From Prosthecobacter debontii (lineage in GTDB: Bacteria > Verrucomicrobiota > Verrucomicrobiia > Chthoniobacterales > Chthoniobacteraceae), in NCBI GenBank assembly GCA_945861385.1, contig CAMAUI010000009.1:1-63268 (forward strand): a DNA stretch of 63,268 bases, given 5' to 3'. Position 1 is the first letter of the stretch; each line of letters begins with the position of its first letter. Shown one piece after another: positions 1 to 6,947 of this stretch. The position numbers and the translations under genes are program-made. The notes under the pieces were generated by a model. The model saw only the letters and a program-made list of their open reading frames with translations. It ran no database searches and had not been told where the DNA came from.

Positions 1-542
1 CTGCCAGTGCCATCCGCACTGCCGCTGACTCCGGCGCTGCCAGCCAATGTCGTCACCACTCCGCCGGGCGTCACTTTGCGGATCGTGGAGTTACCGTTAT
101 CCGCCACATAGACGTCACCGCTGCTGTCCACCGCCACGCCAGTGGGAAATTTAAACCGCGCCGCGCTGCCAGTGCCATCCGCACTGCCGGTGACTCCGGC
201 GCTGCCCGCCAAGGTGGTCACCACTCCACCGGGCGTCACTTTGCGGATCGTGTTGTTACCGCCATCCGCCACATAGACGTTCCCGCTGCTGTCCACCGCC
301 ACGCCAATGGGAACACTAAACCGCGCCGCGCTGCCAGTGCCATCCACGCTGCCGCTGGCTGGGGCGCTGCCCGCCAAGGTGGTCACCACAGCGGCGGCCT
401 GCACGCCCGCCGGGAGCGCGAAGAGCAGCAGAGTCAATGCGGTGAGTGTGATAGAAGCGGTCTTGCGAACCGCCTGAACGGCTGCAAAGCCGCGATGGAT
501 GCCGCGCAAAAGCGCAGTCTTTTTTGTTTTCATGGTTTTCAT
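1..542 (-). CDS. Secreted NHL-repeat protein, N-terminal part (runs off left edge)
   Basis: The minus strand encodes an N-terminal signal segment (hydrophobic run TLTALTLLLFALPAG, then VQAA) followed by repeated units of the type GVAVDSSGNVYVADGGNNTIRKV. These are NHL/beta-propeller blades. The blades repeat at exactly 165 bp (55 aa): the same 'ctgccagtgccatcc' block starts at 1, 166 and 331. Such proteins form extracellular or periplasmic beta-propellers; the ligand cannot be told. Two in-frame ATGs are available (542 and 533) and neither has a strong ribosome binding site. The 3' part of the gene lies outside the window. The near-identity of neighbouring blades suggests recent unit duplication. 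Confidence 0.85.
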   Translation of the reverse strand, partial: MKTMKTKKTALLRGIHRGFAAVQAVRKTASITLTALTLLLFALPAGVQAAAVVTTLAGSAPASGSVDGTGSAARFSVPIGVAVDSSGNVYVADGGNNTIRKVTPGGVVTTLAGSAGVTGSADGTGSAARFKFPTGVAVDSSGDVYVADNGNSTIRKVTPGGVVTTLAGSAGVSGSADGTG

Positions 543-647
543 TCTTTTACTGGTGTTTGGGTTTTGTTTTGGTTGTGACACGGGGGCGGGTGCATAGTTG
601 GCACCGCATTGGTAAACACAAGCGGATATTTGCACGGCTGACGTAGC

Positions 648-807
648 CAGACCCCCTCACTCCCCGACGCCCGTCCCGATTCTGACCGTTTCCGGTGCGG
701 CGGGCGCGAAAGCAATTTCCTAGCAGTCAGACCCCCTCACTCCCCGACGCCCGTCCCGATTCTGACCGTTTCCGGTGCGGCGGGCGCGAAAGCAATTTCC
801 TAGCAGT
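648..807 (+). repeat. 80-bp dispersed repeat, two copies in perfect tandem
   Basis: Copy 1 is 648-727 and copy 2 is 728-807, back to back with no spacer. Each starts CAGACCCCCTCACTCC and ends GCAATTTCCTAGCAGT. Three more copies lie at 3367, 5892 and 6869, all in the same orientation. Inside the unit are two tiny hairpins, GACG-CC-CGTC and ACCG-TTTC-CGGT. One reading frame is open through the whole unit, so it can fuse to neighbouring genes. Function is unknown. Confidence 0.95.
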
Positions 808-849
808 AAGGCGGAGGTGTTCGCTCTTTTGCGTGAACACTTCCGCCTT
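808..849. other. Inverted repeat adjoining the tandem 80-bp repeat
   Basis: The left arm AAGGCGGAGGTGTTC (808-822) and right arm GAACACTTCCGCCTT (835-849) pair over 15 positions with one G-T, around a 12-nt loop. It begins at the first base after the repeat. There is no U-tract on either side, so an intrinsic terminator is only one possibility; it could also be part of a recombination site. Confidence 0.6.
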
Positions 850-859
850 GCCCGCAGAT

Positions 860-942
860 GCCTCAACGAATACTCCGAGGATATGCGAACCACCCAGCCC
901 CCGCGCCAAACTCCGCAGTCGTGGAGTATGGGGGCGTTAGGC
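860..942 (+). other. Candidate integron attC site 1
   Basis: GCCTCAAC (860-867, R''-like) pairs with GTTAGGC (936-942, the canonical R' core GTTRRRY) with one bulged C. The next bases AACG pair with CGTT, and ATACTCC (870-876) pairs with GGAGTAT (923-929). The result is an imperfect 83-bp hairpin with the architecture of attC sites. The cassette cut would fall between 936 and 937, so the next reading frame starts 25 nt inside the cassette, as is usual. A truncated integron-type integrase lies at 8368. Confidence 0.6.
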
Positions 943-961
943 GTTTTTTACCCGTTATTCT

Positions 962-1411
962 ATGCCAAATGATTACTTCGCTGAACTCTATGTCGCAGGC
1001 GTAATCGCCAAGGCGGGCTGGAACGTCTATTTTCCACACCGCGACAAAGGCTTCGACTTCATCATTTCAAAACTCATCGATGGCAAACGATGGGTAGTGC
1101 GGCCAGTCCAAGTCAAGAGCAAGGCACCCGAAACCGCAGCCGCCCGTCCTGCCTACGGCTACAAAGGCAAACTTACTGCCGTTCATCCAGAAATGCTTCT
1201 CGCCATTCCGTATTTCACAGCCGCTGCTCGTGGCAAACCTTGTTGCATCGCATACATGCCATGCTCGCGGATTATCCTAGACACGAAAGGATTTCACTGC
1301 CAGCCTGCAAAACTTCGAGATCGATTAGTCACGCCAAGACCCACATTCATACACTATTTCGACGACAGCGGCATCGAGCGAATGGAGCAAGCCGATTGGA
1401 GCACCTCATGA
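962..1411 (+). CDS. Putative PD-(D/E)XK-fold protein, cassette gene
   Basis: This 149-aa protein has no signal peptide. Near the N-terminus it has GFDFIISK followed by RPVQVKSK, separated by about 12 residues. An acidic residue in a strand followed by Q/E-x-K resembles the core of PD-(D/E)XK nuclease-like domains, including small phage- and cassette-encoded proteins. The rest (YKGKLTAVHPEML..., SRIILDTKGF) is consistent with a small alpha/beta domain but not diagnostic. The gene lies alone between two attC-like sites, starting 25 nt after one R' core and ending 26 nt before the next R'' box, which is the layout of an integron gene cassette. Nuclease function is inferred only. Confidence 0.65.
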   Translation: MPNDYFAELYVAGVIAKAGWNVYFPHRDKGFDFIISKLIDGKRWVVRPVQVKSKAPETAAARPAYGYKGKLTAVHPEMLLAIPYFTAAARGKPCCIAYMPCSRIILDTKGFHCQPAKLRDRLVTPRPTFIHYFDDSGIERMEQADWSTS

Positions 1412-1437
1412 AAAAAACTAAAAACGCCTACCCGAAC

Positions 1438-1579
1438 GCCTCAGCGAATGACTCCGACTGACACGCTGGCTGCTCCACCGCCTTCGCCGCACGCAGTGTC
1501 TGCCCCGCTCCCATCCCTCCGCCATGCCAACCGCATTTCCACCCTGCCAACTCCCCTGCGGCTCAATACCATGTTAGGC
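1438..1579 (+). other. Candidate integron attC site 2
   Basis: GCCTCAGCGAATGACTCC at 1438-1455 is nearly the same as the left end of site 1 (GCCTCAACGAATACTCC). GTTAGGC at 1573-1579 matches the R' core, and site 1 and site 2 share GTTAGGCGTTT. The 142-bp length is at the upper end for attC sites. The inner stem is weaker than in site 1: GACAC pairs with GTGTC, but no clear L'/L'' match is seen. A second R''-like box, ACGCCTACC, lies just upstream at 1424. Call rests mainly on position and ends. Confidence 0.5.
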
Positions 1580-1652
1580 GTTTCTACGCGCACACAGTAA
1601 TCAAACCAGCACAACCAACCGAAGCAACCGAACCTCAACTCAAAACACAACA

Positions 1653-2177
1653 ATGAAAACAATCTTGCCAATCCTTGCGGCCATTCTGGCCTTCACCCAA
1701 TCGCTCCACGCCCAAGCAATCCAAACGGTTTCTTTCGCCAACATTGGCAGCGGCGCAAACCGCCAACAGGACATTCCTGTTGCAGCAGGCCAAATCTTCA
1801 AGTTGATAAATTGGTTGCCATCCTTCAATGGTCCGGCTGGGTTTCAGGTTGATGGTATCACCGTTAATGTTTCACCGGGTTCCACCCCTGCGCTCTCGGT
1901 TTTTCCAACGGATTTAGTGATAGCAGGGCCGCGAACCGTTTCGTTGATTATTCCCGCCGCCCAATCGCTCGTCTGTAGCTACGTATTGCAGAGCAACGAG
2001 TCTGTCGGGACCATCGTTCCGTCCGCATCAGTCGTAATTCCAGCCGATGCCGCTGGTCCAGTGCAGATCATTCTCGAATCGAGCACGGACCTTATCACAT
2101 GGACCGCTGCAACCCCCGGAAGCTACGGCTCATCCACCGCCAAGCGATTCTTCCGCGTTCGTGCAGTCGCTCCGTAG
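1653..2177 (+). CDS. Secreted protein with verrucomicrobial C-terminal strand signature
   Basis: This 174-aa protein begins with a clear signal peptide (MKTILPILAAILAFTQS, cleavage near HAQA). The mature part is rich in V, I, S and P, as in beta-sandwich exoproteins. The C-terminus reads ESSTDLITWTAATPGSYG then KRFFRVRAV, a short motif I recognise as common at the ends of secreted Verrucomicrobiota proteins. The gene starts 73 nt after the GTTAGGC of attC-like site 2, so it could be a second cassette, but no attC-like site is seen after it. No enzymatic motif is visible. Confidence 0.75.
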   Translation: MKTILPILAAILAFTQSLHAQAIQTVSFANIGSGANRQQDIPVAAGQIFKLINWLPSFNGPAGFQVDGITVNVSPGSTPALSVFPTDLVIAGPRTVSLIIPAAQSLVCSYVLQSNESVGTIVPSASVVIPADAAGPVQIILESSTDLITWTAATPGSYGSSTAKRFFRVRAVAP

Positions 2178-2420
2178 CACACATTGCCGAACTCATTTTT
2201 TATGAGCACGTTTCTCGTCGTCGAGTTCACACACGTCTCCGCGCCATCTCCAGAGACCATATCCGCGATTATGACGGGCGTGCGGCCTTGCCCTGTGCCA
2301 TGAGTGCCGGAATGAGGCGGTTGTATAGTTCGTGCGGTTTTCAATGCGCCGTGCCCGCGTGCGGGACAGAGCGGGACAAGGGGAAGGAGTTGCCGAGCCG
2401 TAAACCCGCGTAAACACTCG

Positions 2421-2470
2421 TAAAGTTTACTGACCGTTACTGACCGTTACGAAGCGTTACGGAGCGTTAC
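2421..2470. repeat. Five tandem 10-bp direct repeats (iteron-like)
   Basis: Five 10-mers run head to tail, the last four ending in GTTAC: taaagtttac, tgaccgttac twice, gaagcgttac and ggagcgttac. Just upstream are CGTAAA boxes about 10 bp apart (near 2399, 2409 and 2419). The 10-bp phase puts every copy on one helix face. The block abuts the 3' end of the replication-like gene at 2490. Iteron function is inferred only from this neighbourhood. The rest of the gene-free interval 2178-2489 shows nothing else recognisable. Confidence 0.7.
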
Positions 2471-2489
2471 GGACGTGCCGATGCTGTAA

Positions 2490-3366
2490 TCACATGAAGA
2501 AACGATATTTCTCGCCGTTGTTGCCCACGATGAGTGGTGCGGTGCCTGTGAGCTTGGCAATGGGCACTCCGAGTCGCCATGCAGTCCTGAATGCGTTGTG
2601 ATGCTGCTCGGCGAAGCCGCACGGCATTGGCACAATCAACGTGTTATCTCCAAACTGCTCGACGATGGAGCCGGGCTGTTCGGCCATGCCACTCGGCATC
2701 GGCACAACCACCGAATCCACAACGGGGATCGAGTGGATGCCGTCTGCGTGGTTTTCGAGAATGAGTTGTTTCATTATCTCAGCCAGCGCACAGCGCAGTC
2801 GGCGTCCTGCCAGCTTCGAGTCGAACCGTTTCATGCGTTCCACTTTCCCTGCCAGTAGCGGGAACAGACGCTGAAATTCACGGTAGCCTTCGCTGGCATG
2901 GATGGCAGCCGTGTTTGGCTGGTTTAGTGCCGAAAGGAACTTCCGCTTCCGCTTTTTGTTGCCCTCTCCGTAAATCGTCAGGAAACCGTTGATGACTTCC
3001 GTTTCAAAGCGGGCCTTCTCTGCCATCCATTCCGCCGATGTCTCCCCCGCGTAGAACATACCAAGCAGAACCGCGTGGGCTGACTTCACATCGAACTCAC
3101 CAACATGATGCCCGTCTATCAGCAATGCCTCGCGCATGATCTCGGGGAGGCGCGAGACGTTTGACTGCACATCCACGTCACGGGTCACATTAAGTTGATG
3201 CGGTTTCTTGCGGTAGTTCTTTACCGCTTTTCGTTCTCCTTCCTTTTCGAGATGCTCAAGCTGTGAGGCGAACGCTGGCCCCTCCGTAGTCACCAGTAGT
3301 GTTTTCCGAACAAGAGCCGCGTGAGGATTGGCCGCATCAAGACACTCTTGAAGAATGGCACCGCGA
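2490..3366 (-). pseudogene. 5'-truncated replication/polymerase-like mobile element protein
   Basis: About 290 codons are open on the minus strand up to the 80-bp repeat, which supplies a spurious N-terminus (a frame open through the repeat). The body has GEFDVKSAHAVLLGMFYAG and, about 145 residues later, HSIPVVDSVVVP. An Asp in D-x-K-S and a later D-S pair resemble the two metal-binding motifs of polymerase palm-like replication proteins of phages and plasmids. Family assignment is tentative. The native start is missing, cut at 3366/3367. The neighbouring 10-bp direct repeats fit a replication role. It could equally be an unassigned phage-type protein. Confidence 0.5.
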
Positions 3367-3446
3367 CAGACCCCCTCACTCCCCGACGCCCGTCCCGATT
3401 CTGACCGTTTCCGGTGCGGCGGGCGCGAAAGCAATTTCCTAGCAGT
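3367..3446 (+). repeat. 80-bp dispersed repeat, copy 3
   Basis: This copy matches the tandem copies at 648-807 in length and sequence, ending TTTCCTAGCAGT at 3446. It is preceded by CCGCGA, as is copy 4. It forms the breakpoint of the minus-strand gene ending at 3366. Confidence 0.95.
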
Positions 3447-3621
3447 AATCCGCTCATATACAGCAACTTGCGATTTGTGAATTTCGCGCCAAAGTCAAAA
3501 TAGTTAGTTTGCGACAAATTTGTTCTGGAAGTCAGCGGATAATTCTTGCAAATGAGCATAGTCAAGGTTACTCCACCTCTTAACAGAGCATCAAGAGTAC
3601 AAACTCCACACTACAGATATC

Positions 3622-4188
3622 ATGGAAAAGGTCACAACAACGACAGGTTCCCCGGCATTGAAAAATCTCAAACTCGCACTGTTGGCGGGCACCTGCCTGA
3701 GCGGTGCCACAGCCAATACGCAGGCTGTCTTGGTTATCGAATCCGCGGATTTTGCGAATGATTTGACGAGTGCCGTCTCCGCCCCGCAGCCAGTCGGAAC
3801 GGACGCTATTAACGGCAATGTTACGTTCACGTCAGATGACGACGATTTTGTTGCCTTTCAAAGTCTCACTCCGGGAGGCTCGTTTACTCTGGAATTTGGC
3901 GTTACTGGAGGCAACGTTTTTGATTGGAGCGTGTTGGACAGCACGGGTGCTTCTCTCGGCAGCCCGACGAGCCCGGTAGTCAGTAGCGGCAATACCACAT
4001 TTACTGGAATCATCCCCTTGGATGGTGTGCTCGTCGCTCAAGTCGATTATAATGAGGGCAGTCCATATACTATTGCGCTCACAGCGCCAGTTGTTCCAGA
4101 GCCTTCCACCGCGATGCTGGTAGGTGCTGGCGCGCTAGCTACGGTGGTCACACGGCGTCGCTCCCGCCGCATCTCGCTGGCGGAATAA
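3622..4188 (+). CDS. PEP-CTERM sorting domain exoprotein
   Basis: This 188-aa protein has a hydrophobic N-terminal segment (LKLALLAGTCLSGATANTQA) acting as a signal peptide. Its beta-rich middle has acidic stretches such as TSDDDDF. It ends in the tripartite PEP-CTERM signal: VPEPSTAM, a short hydrophobic helix (LVGAGALATVV) and an arginine cluster (TRRRSRR). Such proteins are processed by an exosortase and exported to the surface or extracellular matrix; no exosortase gene is in this window. The gene has about 175 bp of comparatively AT-rich upstream DNA that could hold its own promoter. No Shine-Dalgarno sequence precedes the ATG. Confidence 0.9.
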   Translation: MEKVTTTTGSPALKNLKLALLAGTCLSGATANTQAVLVIESADFANDLTSAVSAPQPVGTDAINGNVTFTSDDDDFVAFQSLTPGGSFTLEFGVTGGNVFDWSVLDSTGASLGSPTSPVVSSGNTTFTGIIPLDGVLVAQVDYNEGSPYTIALTAPVVPEPSTAMLVGAGALATVVTRRRSRRISLAE

Positions 4189-4237
4189 GCACCCAGCCCC
4201 TGCTGGGGCGTGAACTAGCGAGAGCTTGCCAGAGGCT

Positions 4238-4903
4238 ATGGACTATCAGATCATCCCGGTGCTGACGCCCGCGCAGGTGGAGGGCATTCTCAAAGTGCTT
4301 GCTACTCAGCCATTTGCCGATGGCAAGGCCACGGCAATTGGCAAGGCGCGCGATGTCAAACACAACTTGCAGGCAGAGCGCAGTGGCACCGCTCTGCGGG
4401 AACTGGAAAGTCTGGTCAGTTCGTCGCTTTTCGCCAACGGGCTGTTTCAGGCATTTGCATTTCCCCGAAAGCTGCGTCCGCCCATCTTTAGCCGTTACGA
4501 GCCCGGCATGAATTACGGCGCGCATGTGGATGGCGCCATCATGTATGATGATGCCAGTCCGCTGCGCTCGGACTTGGCGATGACGCTCTTCCTCAGCTCG
4601 CCCGAGAGCTACGATGGCGGCGAGTTGGTCATCTCACTTTCCTACGGAGAAGAAGAAATCAAACTCGCGCCCGGTGAGGCCGTGGTCTATCCGGCGAATA
4701 CTGTGCATCGCGTGGCTCCCGTCACGCGCGGCGTGCGCATGGCTGCGGTGACATGGGTACAGTGCGCCGTGCAGGACGAACGCATGCGGGCACTCTTGTT
4801 CGATCTGTATCTCGCCATGAAGAAAGTCGAGGCGCGTGAGGATGCCTCGCTGCTACTTTCAAAAACCTACCACAATCTCCTCCGCATCACAGCGGAGTTT
4901 TGA
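4238..4903 (+). CDS. PKHD-type Fe(II)/2-oxoglutarate dioxygenase (PiuC/YbiX-like)
   Basis: This 221-aa protein resembles the PiuC/YbiX family of 2-oxoglutarate-dependent prolyl-type hydroxylases. It has the HxD iron motif in NYGAHVDGAIMYD, the strand DLAMTLFLSSPESYDGGELVI typical of PKHD enzymes (given here only as a landmark), and the distal iron His with the 2OG-binding Arg in PANTVHRVAPVTRGVR. Length is normal for the family. The ATG at 4238 is chosen over an upstream in-frame TTG at 4226. The gene is followed after 9 bp by a second oxygenase gene, so the two are probably cotranscribed. In other bacteria the family is linked to iron-siderophore uptake genes, but none is seen here. Confidence 0.88.
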   Translation: MDYQIIPVLTPAQVEGILKVLATQPFADGKATAIGKARDVKHNLQAERSGTALRELESLVSSSLFANGLFQAFAFPRKLRPPIFSRYEPGMNYGAHVDGAIMYDDASPLRSDLAMTLFLSSPESYDGGELVISLSYGEEEIKLAPGEAVVYPANTVHRVAPVTRGVRMAAVTWVQCAVQDERMRALLFDLYLAMKKVEAREDASLLLSKTYHNLLRITAEF

Positions 4904-4912
4904 CCTGTCCCC

Positions 4913-5929
4913 ATGCCTGATTCCGTCCCCATGCCTGATTCATCTGGTTCGCTCATCGAAGTCATTGAGGATTTGGTGCCTGCCAATCTTTTAGCCGATG
5001 CCTGTATGGTGTGCGGCGGCAAGGGCTGGTATTTCGGCAACCGTTCCAATGTCGAGCACGACCTGCCTTTCTGGAAGATGGATTTGGACGGCGTGCCTGC
5101 TTTCGACGCCATCTGGCAATCTGCCAGACCGCTCTGCGAGGAACTCGCGGGCTGTAAACTGCGCGTGTTGCGCCAGTATGCCAATGGCCACACTTACGGC
5201 CAGGGTGGCCAACCGCATCGCGATGATGATAGGCCCGGCACGTTTACCCTGTTGTACTACCCGATGCCCGAGTGGAAGCCCGTCTGGCAGGGTGAAACGG
5301 TCTTTCACGATGCTACGGGAGAAATCGCCGTCGCCGTAACCCCCAAGCCCAATCGTGCGGTATTTTTCGACGCCCGCATCCCACACGCAGGTCGCGCACC
5401 GTCAAGGAGTTGCCCCGCGTTGCGCGTCACCGTGGCCTACAAACTGGAAGCCGTGGAGGGCGAGCCTGCGCCAGTCGTCGCCCACGAAGCGCAGATACCC
5501 GCCGCGTCTGACGTCACCAAACCGGCCTTGCCTGCCGACGGCGAGCCTGCGTCAGCACCTGCGCAACCTGCTCAATTCCATGTCGTTGAGTTGGAACGCC
5601 ACCGAGCGCAGCGCGTCTATCGCCTCAGCGTGGATGCCGCGCAGATGGATGCGCTCATTTCCGTGCGCCTGCTGGAACTGGGCCGCACCCTGCGCATGCC
5701 CGGCTATCGTCCAGGCAAAATTCCCATGGAGATCCTGCGCGACCGCTATGGCGCACGCACGCGCAGCGAGGTGCTGGCGCGACTCGGCGAGCAGGCCGCC
5801 ATGCAGATGCTTTCCATCGGGAGTCTGCCAGTTTCCATCGCATCCATCGAGGGTGCGGAATCCGCCAATGCCGCCTTTCGCCTGACCGCGACAGACCCCC
5901 TCACTCCCCGACGCCCGTCCCGATTCTGA
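4913..5929 (+). CDS. 2OG-Fe(II) oxygenase fused to trigger-factor-like ribosome-binding domain, 3' end altered
   Basis: Residues 1-180 are a 2-oxoglutarate/iron oxygenase: HRD at 102-104, distal His in DARIPHAG (H158), and a basic residue in the following RAPSR for the co-substrate. A Pro/Ala linker (about 181-225) leads to residues 230-326, which read like the N-terminal ribosome-binding domain of trigger factor: RVYRLSVDAAQMDALISVR, then the signature GYRPGKIP at 264-271 (family form GFRPGK), then RDRYGARTRSEVL. The native sequence stops at residue 326, where the 80-bp repeat begins; the last 12 residues are repeat-encoded. Two near-identical start blocks (ATGCCTGATTC at 4913 and 4931) make the exact start uncertain. 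The fusion suggests hydroxylation near the ribosomal exit tunnel, but this is inference. Confidence 0.8.
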   Translation: MPDSVPMPDSSGSLIEVIEDLVPANLLADACMVCGGKGWYFGNRSNVEHDLPFWKMDLDGVPAFDAIWQSARPLCEELAGCKLRVLRQYANGHTYGQGGQPHRDDDRPGTFTLLYYPMPEWKPVWQGETVFHDATGEIAVAVTPKPNRAVFFDARIPHAGRAPSRSCPALRVTVAYKLEAVEGEPAPVVAHEAQIPAASDVTKPALPADGEPASAPAQPAQFHVVELERHRAQRVYRLSVDAAQMDALISVRLLELGRTLRMPGYRPGKIPMEILRDRYGARTRSEVLARLGEQAAMQMLSIGSLPVSIASIEGAESANAAFRLTATDPLTPRRPSRF

Positions 5930-5971
5930 CCGTTTCCGGTGCGGCGGGCGCGAAAGCAATTTCCTAGCAGT
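5892..5971 (+). repeat. 80-bp dispersed repeat, copy 4
   Basis: A full-length copy, preceded by CCGCGA as in copy 3. It terminates the oxygenase-trigger factor gene on its left and joins it to an unrelated exoprotein tail on its right. Confidence 0.95.
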
Positions 5972-5972
5972 C

Positions 5973-6359
5973 AAGGCGGCGGGCGACCAGATTCAGGACG
6001 TCGCGGCCACCATCAATACGCGGAAGGACTTCGTTTTTTTCATCGAGAACAACGGCACCGTGGATGACACGATCACTTTCAGCAGCAGCGACAAAGATCG
6101 TGATTTGTTTCGTTGGTTTCTCGGTCCAGTGGGCGATGACAGCACGGAAATATCCGCCGATGTATTCGCCAAAACGGGGCGCAATTTCGCCATCAAGGCA
6201 GGCGAGCGCGTCACGGTGCGACTCGCATCACTCCGCCAGGATTTGAGGCTTCCTCCGAAAGCCAAGAAATCGAGCGTCACCCTCAAAGCCGTCTCGACGA
6301 CCAACAAAGCGAAGCGCGATCAGTTCAAGGTGAACGTTAACTTTCTGCCCCCTCCATAA
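5973..6359 (+). pseudogene. C-terminal fragment of a large exoprotein
   Basis: About 128 codons are open from the 80-bp repeat to a TAA at 6359, with no plausible start of their own; the first ATG in frame is at 6060. The text (DFVFFIENNGTVDDTITFSS..., then KAGERVTVRLASLRQ, ending NVNFLPPP) resembles a 'NDGTVADRF'-type beta-sandwich domain found at the ends of verrucomicrobial surface proteins. It is in frame with the repeat and, if translated, would give a chimera. It is probably the 3' remnant of a gene whose 5' part has been lost. Confidence 0.6.
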
Positions 6360-6632
6360 TCGTCGAGAGCGGATCACGGGGCGGCTGCTCCACGTCATTC
6401 AGCTTTTGCCTTTGACGGAAGTCACTCACGCCTCCGAGGCGGGCGACGGCTGTGGCGGGCGCTGCAAAATCGAAGCAGGGAAGGCCGACATTCGATCACT
6501 TTGCGACATCGCTGGCGGCGCGATGGACGGGCAGCAGAAAGGCCCTGCGGTGATGCTCCTCACTGCGACCGCGCAAACACCGAAAAGCTGAACGTCGCCC
6601 GCAGACCCGGCTCCGCGTCGCCGGCGAGCGCG

Positions 6633-6868
6633 CTATTTTTTCCCGGCCCACTCCTCCCACCAAGCGTCGGCCTGCTCGGGGCTGACTGCCCCATCGGCGA
6701 TGATGATTTGGTACCGCGAGACATAGGGTTTTCCCGGCTCGATGGCCATTTCGCCGAGTTGCTGCGGCGCATAGCAAAAGAACGGCTCCGTCGGATGCAC
6801 GCGCATGGGCTGCGGGAAGCGGAAATTTTCCGGGTGGCAGAGAATGGTGACGCCCGCGAGCGCGCCAT
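6633..6868 (-). pseudogene. C-terminal fragment, PmoA-like/DUF6807-type protein
   Basis: The minus strand carries about 78 codons reading GVTILCHPENFRFPQP, VHPTEPFFCYAP, MAIEPGKPYVSRYQIII, AWWEEWAGKK and stop. These are features I associate with the end of secreted PmoA-like (DUF6807) proteins common in Planctomycetota and Verrucomicrobiota. The upstream three quarters of the gene are missing: it begins exactly at the 80-bp repeat (copy 5). The interval 6360-6632 to its right end shows no gene. Identification is from memory of the family and is moderate. Confidence 0.55.
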
Positions 6869-6947
6869 CATACCCCCTCACTCCCGACGCCCGTCCCCGT
6901 TCTGACCGTTTCCGGTGCGGCGGGCGCGAAAGCAATTTCCTAGCAGT
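6869..6947 (+). repeat. 80-bp dispersed repeat, copy 5 (diverged)
   Basis: The right half is identical to the other copies (TCTGACCGTTTCCGGTGC to TAGCAGT at 6947). The left half differs: CATACCCCC in place of CAGACCCCC, a lost C in the ACTCCCCGACG run, and CCCCGT for CCCGAT. It separates two minus-strand gene fragments of different families. Confidence 0.9.

Noticed and set aside
1-510. CRISPR-like regular repeats at the left edge
   Set aside because: The period is 165 bp and the sequence is coding for NHL blades; there are no short repeats with unique spacers.
648-807. Tandem 80-bp repeats as a CRISPR array
   Set aside because: The two units are joined without spacers and the other copies are kilobases apart; no cas genes are present.
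808-849. A standard intrinsic terminator
   Set aside because: The stem is long and GC-rich but has no T-run on either strand and no gene ends just before it.
5892-6359. An intact gene made of the repeat and the downstream frame
   Set aside because: The repeat is open in that frame only by chance; the same repeat precedes unrelated sequence elsewhere, and the first 30 codons would be repeat-derived.
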